From NCBI GenBank assembly GCA_946411505.1, contig CAMKEG010000001.1:310001-374000 (forward strand): 64,000 bases of DNA, written 5' to 3'. Each line of letters starts with the position of its first letter. The first letter of the stretch is position 1. Source of the stretch: an uncultured Treponema sp. Its GTDB lineage: Bacteria > Spirochaetota > Spirochaetia > Treponematales > Treponemataceae. Below, piece after piece: positions 48,999-60,200 of the stretch. Under the pieces are notes generated by a model that saw only the letters and a program-made list of their open reading frames with translations, was not told where the DNA came from and did not search any database. The translations under genes were made by a program, and so were the position numbers.

Positions 48999-49286
48999 GT
49001 GGACTGGGCGATTGAGGAAAACTTTTTGGAAGGCTTTGTCCGCGAGCAAAAAGAGGAGATAATCGGCATGAACTTGACAGAATTCAACGAAGAGCGCGCG
49101 ATTCGTGGCTGGCGGCAGGAAGGCCTAGAGGAAGGACGGGCCGAGGGCGCGCGGCAAAAAGCCGTGGAATACGCGCGAAGCTTTTACGCAAACGGCGCTT
49201 CATTGGAGCTTATCGCTAAATCCTTGAACATGACTGTGGAGCAAGTTAAGGAAATTGTTTTCGAAACAGCGCAAGCGGCAAACTAG
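48999..49286 (+). pseudogene. Remnant of a second Rpn tail, in frame after the rpn stop
   Basis: 95-codon frame that continues the rpn reading frame immediately beyond its TAG: FLEGFVREQKEEIIGMNLTEFNEE, RQEGLEEGRAEGARQKAVEYARSF and LELIAKSLNMTVEQVKEIV. It is homologous to residues about 195-269 of the intact Rpn protein, but the nuclease domain is missing. It keeps its own internal GAGGAG (49053-49058) and ATG (49068), so a 72-aa short protein could still be made. It is either a relic of a deleted neighbour or a preserved stand-alone tail. Confidence 0.7.
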
Positions 49287-49384
49287 GGCCGCCGGCGTTG
49301 ACATTAACATAATAGCCAAGTGCGTCGGACTTAGCGTTGAGGAAATTGAAAAACTTTAAGTCCGAGCGCTCTTGCGCTTTATCC
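49287..49384 (+). repeat. Two displaced fragments of the rpn gene
   Basis: 49287-49359 repeats the last 73 bp of rpn (48923-48995) with few differences, and 49361-49384 repeats 48703-48726 with one mismatch. The order is inverted relative to the intact gene, so these are shuffled scraps and not a simple tandem copy. Confidence 0.85.
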
Positions 49385-49474
49385 CGCACAAAAAAACGGG
49401 GCGGCTGTTGCCGCCCCTTATTGGTCTTGCCAGACCTATACCGTTCTCAAGCCCAAAAGTTTTTGGCCAGCCGC
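49381..49474. repeat. Antigen 3' flank repeat, copy 1
   Basis: Shares ATCCCGC-CAAAAAAA, the GC hairpin, CGTTCTCAAGCCCA and TTTTTGG/TTTTTAGG with 51130-51226. It contains the terminator above. Confidence 0.7.
49390..49417 (-). terminator. Terminator of the antigen remnant locus
   Basis: GGGGCGGC (49398-49405), TGTT, GCCGCCCC (49410-49417); on the minus strand it is followed by a T-run (A-run 49390-49396). It is nearly the same as the terminator at 51139-51169. Confidence 0.8.
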
Positions 49475-49522
49475 CGCCCCTCTAGGTCTTGCAAAAAATC
49501 CCCGCCGTTAGCCCAACCATTA

Positions 49523-49538
49523 GCGGTTGGCCAACCGC
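49523..49538. repeat. 16-bp perfect palindrome
   Basis: GCGGTTGGCCAACCGC, between two copies of the antigen 3' flank repeat. A protein-binding or recombination site is possible, but nothing else supports it. Confidence 0.5.
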
Positions 49539-49550
49539 CCGCCATTACGG

Positions 49551-49607
49551 GCTTGCAAAGCCTACATCGTTCTAAAGCCCGCGCATCTTAGGCTTGCCGC
49601 CGCCCCG
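49551..49607. repeat. Antigen 3' flank repeat, copy 2 (partial)
   Basis: Contains ACATCGTTCTAAAGCCC and TTAGGCTTGCC as in 51191-51225, but no GC hairpin. It ends next to the stop of the antigen remnant. Confidence 0.7.
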
Positions 49608-49609
49608 CC

Positions 49610-50467
49610 TTACGGCACCTTAAAGCCGGTGATGCCGGTGCCAGTGGCATTGTAAGTACTTGTATAATACGCAATGTATAGTTTATACGTACCTGTCGGC
49701 TGTTGTATCCATGCATGCTGGTACTCGTCAAAATTGGTAAGCGTAATTCCAAACACATTGCAATCAATCCATTGATGAGCATACATTGAGCTGCCGGAAG
49801 TTTGATAGCCGGTGGACGTGTCATAAATTGCGGAAGTAAAATTCTTTATAGTGGAGTTTGTCGGGGTTGCACTGGCAAACACAACAGCGCTGGCGCTGAC
49901 GACTCCAGTTTCTTTTGTGGAAGTGGCCGACTTTATGCTTTTGTTTACCTTAAGCACAGCGTATTTTCCGTTAGAGTGCTTAAGGCAATAATAACTCAAG
50001 CCTCCCGAAATTTCTTGGCCGTCATCCGGTTTTCCAACAGACGCCCAAGTAGAGCTTGGGAAGTCGCTTGGCTTTACAACGGTAAAGTCAATGCCTACAA
50101 CGCCTGTGGCAACATAGCCAGTGTCGCTTGCGCTTCCGCCTGTTTCTTCAAGTTCAACGCTGCTGTAAAGGCCGCTCTTTACAAGGCCCATTTTGCCGAC
50201 GGACGTTTTGAAAGCAGCGACCGTACAATTTGTGGCGTCCCTAGTGGCAACCGATGTTCCGATGCTGTATGTGCCAGGCGTAATTGTCATAACTTTGCCG
50301 CCGGTTGGAGTGGCCGAGAAGGAGCCTGTTACCTTTACGCTTCTTCCGCCTGGCAGGTAAACGTCGTTCTGGCCATTGGCGTTGCCCGAGTTGTAAAAGT
50401 TTATGCCTCCGCTCGCTTCGAAGGTTCCTCTTTGGCCAATGGCGCCGCCATATATTGATCCGTTGGT
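49610..50467 (-). pseudogene. 3' remnant of a beta-helix surface-antigen gene
   Basis: Open for 285 codons below an in-frame TAG at 50468-50470, with no signal peptide and no good start. The first residues (SIYGGAIGQRGTFEASGGIN, NDVYLPGGRSVKV) match the end of a beta-helix module of the large antigen (YGGAVCNYGTFEVKGSGYVY, NDVYLASGKCVTL). The remaining 220 residues, starting TITPGTYSIGTSVATRDATN, form a separate C-terminal beta domain not seen in the large protein and ending GTGITGFKVP. So the 5' part, expected to encode lipobox and helix modules, has been lost. It may serve as a silent donor sequence, or just be decaying. Confidence 0.75.
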
Positions 50468-50536
50468 CTAAGCACATAACAAGTGCCGCCAAGCGGTTCG
50501 ATTTTGAGCCGCTTTATTTTTTTTAGGAAGAAAGTC

Positions 50537-51099
50537 TTGAGCGCTGTTGTATTTTATACAGATGAATCTGGAAGCGCGGAGCGTTTTTCCGAACCGCTCG
50601 AACCGGGAGCCACGCCTGTTTTCACACTGACTTCAATCGCGTTGCCATTGAACGAATGGCGAACCTTTGACAGAAAATACAACAATTTGAAAGATTCAAT
50701 AAATTTGTTGAAACAAGCGGAAAATTTGATTCGGGAATCATTATTTGCGATTCACGGGCTGGAGCCATAAAGGGCCAAGGATTGGACAAGGAAGTCGCAA
50801 AGTCATTCCAAAGCTATATTTTTGGAAACGAGAAAGGAAAAAGCTTCACCTTCATTCAAGAGGCTCCGCTTTTTGCGGACTCAAAAATAACCGTCGGCCT
50901 GCAACTCGCGGATATAATTTCGTCCGTTATATACACAAACCATTATCATTATTACGCAAGGAATGTGGAAGGCGCCGTGGACTACTCGCATATGCAGCGA
51001 TGGTGGCCAAAAATCGCCGAACTTGAATTCGAGAGCAAGCAGGATGCGGAAGGCTCATACGCAATTCGCGGAATTCGCGTAATAAATCACAAAAAATAA
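50537..51099 (+). pseudogene. Broken DUF3800 gene (frameshift plus internal deletion)
   Basis: It starts at TTG 50537 with AGGAAG 7 nt upstream: MSAVVFYTDESGSAERF, the DUF3800 N-terminal YTDESG motif, continues as FTLTSIALPLNEWRTFDRKY and then leaves frame near 50700. In the +1-displaced frame the end of the family is clear: KFDSGIIICDSRAGAIKGQG, APLFADSKITVGLQLADIIS, SVIYTNHYHYYARN. The total is about 185 residues, compared with roughly 230-300 in the family, so about 80 or more central residues are gone. DUF3800 proteins are RNase H-like and common in mobile and defence regions. Not functional as it stands. Confidence 0.82.
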
Positions 51100-51129
51100 A
51101 CCAACCACATCACGCCCCACCCAAAACTA

Positions 51130-51226
51130 ATCCCGCGCAAAAAAACCGGGGCGGCCTGTTGGCCGCCCCGCTCCTAGCATTGCCACACCCACATCGTTCT
51201 CAAGCCCACAATTTTTAGGCTTGCCC
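51130..51226. repeat. Antigen 3' flank repeat, copy 3
   Basis: The best-conserved copy, immediately downstream of the large antigen gene. It holds a GC-rich terminator and the hairpin AAGCC...GGCTT at about 51203-51222. Confidence 0.75.
51139..51169 (-). terminator. Intrinsic terminator of the large antigen gene
   Basis: GGGGCGGCC (51148-51156), TGTT, GGCCGCCCC (51161-51169); on the minus strand GG and seven Ts follow (A-run 51139-51145). Confidence 0.88.
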
Positions 51227-51242
51227 CGCCGGCTCCCGTCAA

Positions 51243-54200
51243 CTAATTGCCATACTTCAACACCTTATTGTACCAAGTGCTGTTATAATTTGTCGCGTTC
51301 AATTGAGTCGATGATACAACTCCCTCATAAGTTTCGGAACTGTCGGTCACATGCTTGTAGTATTTCCATTTGTCCGTCTTTGCAAACGTCATGCTCGTCA
51401 TGGTTGACGGGAAGGCTCTATAGCCTATGTGGACTACAGAGGCCGGAATTGTAATGGACTTTGCGCCGGAGCCTTCAAAAGCGACTCCATTAATTTTTGT
51501 AACGCCGCTTAATGTGACCGACGTAAGACTTGAACAATAGCCAAATTCTCTTTGCGAAATTAAAGAATTGTTCACTGTCGCGCTTGTCAAATCTGTGCAG
51601 TAAACGAAAACTTCGATGTCAATTGAAGTCACCGATGACGGAATTGTCACGCTTGTAATCTTAGCCCTATCAAAGGCCTGTCCTCCAATCGTTGTTACAG
51701 TGCTGGGAATGTTCATTGTCCTAAGATTTTTTGCATAGCAAAAGGCGTGTGTTCCAACTTCGGTCACGGTGCTGAGCCATGATAAAGTATTACCAGTCTT
51801 TGAGGCAGGATAAGATATCAGCTTTGTCTTGTTCGCGTTGTACACGATGCCGTTGTAGGAACTCAGCGCGGTTGAGCCCGGCGGAACTACAAATTCTTGG
51901 ACTCCGGCAAAACAGAGCCTCACACGGTAATTGCCTAACGCAGCCGAGCAGTCTGTCGCCGGCAATATCACTTTAGTAATCGGCTGCTCCACAAGATTTT
52001 CCACGTCAAAGGTCATGTTTCCAAAGCTTGTCAAACTTGACTTGGACAAATCCAAAGTTGAGGCGGCGATTTTTGTTGAGCTAGTGTTGACAGTTTTGTT
52101 GCACAAATTTTCAAGGAATGTTTTCATTTGCGCACTTGTTACGGTCGAATCAATCACAAAATTGTAGCTTGTGCTTGCCGTTGGCGTGAAACTTGCGATA
52201 TTTGAGCTTGTCAGCTTTTTGGCCTTTGCAAGTTTTCCGGCAAAAGACTCCGTCACCACAGTCCAATCCTGGCTGCTTTGCGATTTAATCTCTAATTTTG
52301 AAGAGCAGTTTGTGCAATCTGAATTGTATCCGCTAACAATAGAATATCCTTCGGCATAAAAATATGACGAGCCTGTAACTAAGCTTATGCTGGAATTAGT
52401 CAAAACTTCTGAGATTGATATTTTTGGCTTGTCGCTGCTTGTCGCGTTTACATAGATGTCGTTCTTTTCGTCGGAGCCTTTTGGTATGGAAGCGGCGCCA
52501 TAAAGCTTTATTCCGCTGGCGGTGTCGCACTGGTCCATGTAGACCGCGCCGCCATAAGTGGCCGTGTTGGACTTTATCTCGCCGCTTGTCGTTTTGCCGG
52601 TTGCATTTTTCATGTATAGACTGCTGCTGGTGTCAAGGTAAACGCCGCCGCCTTTAGCAGCTATGGTATTGTTGTTTATCGTTCCGCCCGTCACAGTGAT
52701 GGAGCCATGATTTGCGTAAATGCCGGCGCCCTTGGTTCCGTCTGTACTTTCACACTGATTGTAACTTATTGTTCCGCCGTCCATGCTGACATAAGCCCAA
52801 TATGAAGTTGTTCCGTCTTTTAAGGCTATGCCGCCGCCGTTTGCGTTACTGCAGTTGTAAGCGATGTCTCCGGCGTGCAGATATATGTAATCTTCTTCAG
52901 AACAAATTCCGCCGCCTGTTGATGCTGCATAGTTTCTTCGGACTCCACCTGAACATGTAGTTGGCGTGTTGGTAGAAGAGCTTGTCCAAGCGCTGTAGCC
53001 GATGCAGACTGTTCCTTTGTTGTAAATGCCGCCGCCATAAGTCGCTCTGTTGCCGTAAGTGGAAGAACTTGCGATAGTATTGCCTGTTTTTCCAATCAGG
53101 CCGCCGCCGTAAATCAGGAGCTTTCCCCTAGGGGAAGGACTGGTAGAAGTACCGTCTACATAAACTCCGCCGCCGTTTGTTGCCTTATTTCCGTCAATAA
53201 CGCCTGAGCCGTAAAGCTTAACCTCGGCATAAGGCTGAATGTAAACGCCGCCGCCGCTTGTCGAGCCATTATATTGAATAGTTCCACCGCCCAAATTAAC
53301 GGTCGCTTTTGATGTTGATGAAGATCCAGCAGCATAAATTGCGCCGCCATTCTTTGAATAGTTATAGGCAATAGTTCCGCCGGTAACTGTTACAGTTGAA
53401 CCAGCAACTGCCCAGATAGCGCCACCCCCCAAAGTGTTGTCAGACGCATAATTTGAACAGGCTGAAGAGCCTGTCGCCGGAGTCGTTTTTGTAGCATTTC
53501 CAATAGTACCGCCAGTCATTTCAAAAGCGCCCGCAACAGCTACCGCGCCGCCGGCAACGCCAGAATTCAAAGCCATAGCGCCGCCGGACATTGTCATTGA
53601 ACCGTTGTTTTGTATTGTTACTGCGCCGCCACTATCTCCTGCTCCATTTTTTGAGATCGAGCCATAAGCAAGATACAGTTTTGCGCTATCAGAAACATTA
53701 ATGCCACCGCCACCCTTAGAGCTGTAATTATGCAAAATGCCATAGTCTGTTGTATAAGTTGTATCCTTTGTGCCCGTAGTTTTATATCCAACATAGACGT
53801 TGCCGCCTGTATAAGCAAATACGCCGCCGCCATAGTATCCGGTATTTGAATGTCCTGTAGAAGAGCTTGTAGCCGCCGCAGATCCAGACGTGTCGCCGAT
53901 TACAGACTTTCCGCTCATGCAGAGGTTTGCGTAGCTTAAGTAAACGCCGCCGCCGCCATCATTGGTTCCAGTTCCGTTTGCTGTGTTGCCGTCAATCTTA
54001 GCAGTATCATTCATTGTAAGATTAGCAGTTCCGCCGGTTTCGTTTGTTCCAACAAAGTATATTCCGCCGCCACTTTTTGTGGCTGTGTTTTTTGTAACAA
54101 GAGCGCCGGTTGTCAAAGTAAGGCTTGCAGCCTTAACTCCATTAACAAGAATGCCGCCGCCGTTTGTTTTACTGTAGCCGCCGGTAATCTTAATATTCTT

Positions 54201-57200
54201 AAGAGTCACTGGCGCCGTCGCGCTGATTGTAAGAGCCGAACCGCCGGATGTCGGAGCGGAAGACAAGCCTCTGTCTATACTGTCGCTCGCATTTCCTGTA
54301 ACGCCTTCCAGTACAATTGCGCTGGCAAGACCTGTTGTAGTTGTTGCGGCTGGAATTGTCTGATCTGCGCCAGAGATTTTTCCTGATATTTTAATTGTAA
54401 ACGTATAACCTGAGTTCCAGCAGGCGTTTACACCCTCAGAAATTGAATTATATGGCTTTGCCTTTGTTCCTATACGCTCGCTTGCCGTAGAAGAAGGCGC
54501 ATTAATACCCGAAGCGCGGCCATGACTTGTCGTCGTCAGAGAGCTGGCAACATAAATGTCCGCGCCAACTCGCTTTTTCAGGTCATCGGAAAGAGTCCAT
54601 GAAGTTTCCTTGTAACCAACAGACCATTCTGTGTCAGTACACTTAAAGCGATCGTAATAAGTTGCCGCATAAGAGCCGTCCAGAACCTGCGTTCCGCGCT
54701 TCCAGGTTGCGAGAGTTAGAGCAATTCTGTTTGTACCGTCATTTCCGGAATATGACGCCGGAAGGGTTACACATTTTCCAGACGCAAGATAAACGTCATT
54801 TGACTTTAAGCTTCCAGGATAAACGTAACCTGAGCCTTTAACTTCAAACGTTCCATAGTTGCAAACGGCGCCGCCATAAGCATTTGCAGCAGAGGCTGCG
54901 TTAGAAACTGAATTTAAGTCGCCTGAGCCGCCCAGCTGCCCCTTGGCAAAGGTGAACTTTCCGGTGGACGCGATGTATACGCAGCCGCCATACGCGCTGC
55001 CCGTGCAGCTTGTTCCGGTTATAGTCGCGCTGTTGCTGCTGGCGTTCAAGGTTTCGTTAACGGTAAGAGTTCCCGCTATGTAGATTCCGCCGCCGAGAAC
55101 GCTGCTTGAACCGGAAGATTGAGTCACAATGTTGCTGTTTATGCCTGTAGCTGCTGTAATAGTCGCAGTTTTTGAAGAAGCCACATAGAGGCCGCCGCCC
55201 TGCCAGTTCGCCTGATTGTTAGAAATGCCAAGACCGCCTATGTCGTTGGTCGTACCGTCCGCGTACATGCCTCCGCCGACATTTGCCGCTAAATTGTCAG
55301 AGATAAGGCCGCTGGCAGATTTAAATGTTCCCAGATTGTAAATGCCGCCGCCGTTGTTGGCGTAATTGCGCCGGACGCCAGCGCTGGATTCAAGTGCGTA
55401 GCCATTGTCTGTGTCCTTTGTTCCGGAAGAGTTGCAGCCAAAATAAAGAGTTCCATTATTATATATGCCGCCGCCAAAATTTGACGCGCTGTTTGAGCAG
55501 GTTGAACCTGCGGCGGAACCGTTAGCGGTAGTTCCTGATCCGGCGCCGATAATCGCCGAGCCTCGGACATAAAGTGTTCCGCTACTGTTGTAAATGCCAC
55601 CACCGTTATACGAGGAGTTGTTGTAAATGGAGCCGCCAGTCATGTCCACAATTCCCGCATTGTAAACGCCGCCGCCGCTGATATTTCCGCTGGTGGCGGA
55701 GTTGCTATAAATCGCCGAGCCAGTCTTAATGTTTAACGTAGTGCCGCTTGCAACATATACGCCCGCTCCTTGTCCACCGGCATTCGCCTTGTTGCTGAAA
55801 ATCTTGGTACCGCTGTCCAGATTTACAGTTCCGTAGGTAAGATATATGCCTCCGCCATTATCAGCCGAGCCGTTTGTAATTTGCAAATCTTTGATTGTAT
55901 ATGTCAAATTTTTGCTAATAGAAAGCGAGCTGGCCGTCGCTCCGCCGTCTATTTTTGCGGAACTTGAGGTGGCGCCGGAAGCCTTGTAGCCCTGCAAGGT
56001 TACTGCAGTGACTCCTGCCGGTAGCGTTACCGTGGTTGGGATATCCTGCGCAGACAAGCTTCCGTCGATTGTAATCGTGTTGCTTTCATAAGCCAAATCA
56101 GTGTCTTTAAGCGCCGCCGCTATTGTAGCGTAAGGCATTTTCTTTGTGCCGGTGGCTTTTGTCGCATCTGACGGCGGCGCGGAACATACTGCTCCGCCGG
56201 AAGCGCCCGCCACATAAATCGGCGAGCTTATCCAAGCGTATCTTGTATCGGCAGTAGAACTGGTCGAGTCGTCATTTTTGTCCCAGCCGTCGTTGTCATT
56301 GCTAAGGGTAAATTTGCTTTTAGCGTTAACCATCTTGCTTGCGTTAGCCGATGATGAAGAAAGGAATTTTGTTCCGCGATTCCAATTTTTCAGGGTCACG
56401 GTGGCCACGCTTCCGCTTGCGCTGAGCGTGTCCGCTATGGTGATTGTCTTTTCGCTGTTAAGGTAAACGTCGTTTGAGCTTGCCACGACGGCGGCGCCCT
56501 TCATGTTGAAGGTTCCGCTTTCCACGTGGACGCCTTTGCCCCATTTTGCATTTGCGTTGCTCGTAATCGTTCCGCCGCTCAAAGTGAACGTTCCGCCGTA
56601 CAAGTAAATTCCGCCGCCGGATCCGCTGGTGGAAGTTTTGTTTGAGCTTACGCTCGCCGTGCCCGACATTTCAAACTCTGACGACGACGTGACGTAAACT
56701 CCGCCGCCGTAAGACTGCGCCCAGTTGCTCACTACGGCGCCGCCGCTCATGGTGAACTTGTGGCCGCCCCCTGTCGTGTAAACGCCGCCTCCCGCGCTGG
56801 AATTCTTCTCATTCTTGTTGCCGCTTATCTCGCCGCCGGTCATGTCAAAAGTTCCGGCGTTGTAGACGCCCACGCCGTAGGCGTAGGCGGCGTCGGTCTT
56901 GTTGTAGGAAACGTTTCCGCTCGCAAGCTTTAGGGTTCCCGCGTTGTAAACGCCGCCGCCATATCCATAGGTATTCGAAGTGTAGTTTCCAATAACGCCA
57001 CCGCTAAGGTTTTGCGCGCTGCCGTCCTGTTTGTAGCCAAGATAGAGGCCTCCGGCGTTGTAAACGCCGGCGCCATTGCGCGCCGTGTTTATGCCCGTCG
57101 TGTTGGAAGCTACCGCGCCTGAAAGGGTTCCAGAAACGCCCACGACCGCGCCGCCGTTCATATAAAGCGCGCCGTCGGCTACACCGCCCGTTCCGGCGGC

Positions 57201-60200
57201 AACGTAAACGCCGCCGCCAAGGCCGCAACCGCTTGTCGTGGAGTCGGCGTGGTTATTTGTGACGTTGGCGCCGTCGGTAAGAGTGACGTTGGCGCCGGCG
57301 GCCACATATATTCCGCCGCCGTTTTTGGTGGTGTTTCCGCCGGTAATCGTAAGGTCGGTTATCGTGACGCTTTTTTTCGTGTTAACGGTAAGCGCGGTTC
57401 CGCTGTCAGAGGCGGTCGAGCCTATGTTGGCGTTGAGCGCCGGCGCGGCTGTGGCGACAACGGCGCCGCTAGCGTTCTTTTTTACGCCGCGCAAAGTGAC
57501 CGAGGCGGCCTTTGAGTCAACGTTTGAAGGAATTTCTTGAACGCCCTTTACGTCGCCGTCAATCAAAATTTCGTAGTCGGCGCTGGAGTCGCCAAAAAGT
57601 CCGCACGCCTTGCTAATAGTGGCAAAGGGGTCTTCTTTTGTTCCAAAGCTGGAAGTGTAGTCATTTCCATCCTTGGTACATATAACGCGGTTGGTATTTC
57701 CTGCCACATAAATCGGCGAGTCAATTATAGCGTAATACTTAGACGACTCGGAGGCGTTTTTCTTGTTCCAGCCTTCTGGACATCTGCTGAAAGCAAATTT
57801 ATTCATGTTGCCGGTAATCAAGGACTCGGACGAAGCGCTTAGGAATCTTTCCTTTCGATTCCAGCTCCAAAACGTTATCGCGGCGAGCGTCGTTTTACCA
57901 GACGGAAGAGTCAAGTCGCCCGCTATTGTCACGGTCATTTCGGTATTATTTTGATTATCAAGGAAAATGTCGTTTTTGTCGGGACTTCCGCCATACGGAA
58001 TGTAAGGCGAGCCTTTCATAGAAAAAGAGCTTTTCACATAAACCGCGCCTCCAAAGCCCGCGACGTTTTCCTCTAACACTCCGCCCAAAAGCTCAATGCC
58101 TTTTCCCGCCGGCACATTCTCACCGGCGCACAGGCCTCCCCCGCGCTGGTTATGGCTGTAGTTATACGAAATATTTCCGTCACGGATTTTTACGTCGCCC
58201 TTTGAATTGTATATTCCGCCGCCGTTCGTGCTGACATAGTTTCTGCACACGCCGCCGGTCAATGCGGCGTCTTTTATCGCGCTTCCCTCTTTTTTGTAGC
58301 CAAGATAGACATTGCCGCTGTTGTGAATGCCTCCGCCATAAGAGGCTTTGTTGGAAGCCACGGCGGCGTCCAGCGTAGCGCCAGAAGCGGTCGTCGGTGT
58401 CCTGTCGCCCACATAGCTTGTTCCGTACATGTAAAGGCTCGCGCCTTCCGCCACGTAAACTCCTCCGCCATACTGGGCGTAGTTTCCGGCGACCATCGCG
58501 CCGTCCGCCAGCGAAAGAGACGAGCCGTCGCCCAAATAAACGCCGCCGCCCGAGTGTGGGTGCGGGTCTAAATGGTTTTTGTTTCCGCCTGTAACCTTTA
58601 GGTCCTGTATCGTTATGGGAACGGAAGTGTTTACAGAGAGCGTGGTTTTTTCCTCTCCGTTGGCGTCGAGCGAATCTATCGGAACATTTGTCGTCGCGTC
58701 AAGTCCGTTGCAACCGCGCAAGGTGATTGATGTGGCGTCTATCGTTCCGCTGATTGTTTGCGCGCCGGCTATTTTTCCGTCAATCAAAATTTCAAAGTCT
58801 TCGCCGCCGGTAAGTTTTGAGGCCGCGTGTCCGACCGTTTTAAAAGGATGGTCCTTTGTTCCTGAAACGCCGTCGGCGTCGCTTCCGTCGGCGGTACATT
58901 TATGGCGGTTTTCCGCTCCCACGCCGGCCACGTAAATGGGCGCGTTCAAAACGCCCAGGCTGGAGTCGTCCTTTGATTTATTTATGGTAAAGTCCGTGTC
59001 GGTGATTACAAACCTGTCCTTGACGGCTTCGACCGTTGTTCCTGAGACAGAAATTACAGTGGCGCCTCGGTCCCAGCCGATGGGCCGTATGGAGGCCACG
59101 ACGCCGCTTCCGCTCAAGGCGCCAACTTGTATTTTCTTTCCGGAGCAAAGATAAATGTCGTTCTTTTTTTCTTCAGGCTTTCCGCCGCTTCCGCCGCAGG
59201 GAATCAGGGCGCTTCCGCTCAATTCAAAAGTTCCGTTGTTGTTTACGGCGCCGCCGCCGAATTTGGCGCTGTTTCCGCTTAGCGTTCCGCCTATCATGGC
59301 GAACAAGCCCGCGCCGGACTCGATGTTATTGTCAACATACACTCCTCCGCCGTTGCCTTCTTTGGAAACATTTTGGCTTATCTCGCCAGAGGACATTTTT
59401 AGGCTGGCTCCGCCGCACACATACACGCCGCCGCCAAAATAGGTCGCGCTGTTTCCGCTTATCTCGCCGCCCTTCATCGTGAACCTTCCGGCCGTCGCGA
59501 CTCCGCCTCCGCGCTCGTCCGCCTCGTTTCCGGTAATCCAGACGCCGCTGTCTATCGTAAGGTCAGATCCTCTATCCGCGCAGATTCCGCCGCCTTGGCC
59601 GGCGCCGCTTCCGCCGGTGATTTTTAAGTTCTTTATTGTTACGGGAACGCTGGACGCTATCGTAAAGACGGAGCCGCTTCCGCTTCCCTTTAGGGCGCTC
59701 TTGGGCTTTTCGCTTTCGTCATCAAGGCCGTCCAAGCCCTCTATCGTTACCGAGCGGGCGCTTACGTTCTTCACCACGTTAACGTTAAGGGTCGCGTTTC
59801 CGACCACTTCGCCCGACACAAAAATCTTGAAGTCCTTGGAGCCGCTTCCGGCCGACTGGATTTTGTTGAAGGCGGCCTGCAAATGCTCCAGCGGGCTGTA
59901 GGCGCTTCCGCTGTTTGAGTCGCTGGCACTGACCGAGTCGTTTGACGCCAAGACGGCCGGCTTTCCTACGTAGATGCGGTCGCTGGCCGCTCCTTTTATC
60001 ACGTCGTCGTTCACCGCAAAGTGGCCGCTTGACGATATCGCGGCCTCGCCAGTTTCGGGCATCCAAGTTTCGGTCGTCAAGCCGTTTAGGACCGTCACCA
60101 CTTGGACGCTTTCGTATACCGACACTCCGTTTGAGTCCCTGAAAAAAATCGCGAGCCTGTGGTTTCCGACAGGAACGCCGGAGGCCGTTATGCATGAGGG

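Noticed and set aside
48186..49384. Insertion sequence (Rpn genes are often labelled transposase)
   Set aside because: No terminal inverted repeats or target-site duplication are seen; the PD-(D/E)XK protein is better called an Rpn nuclease.
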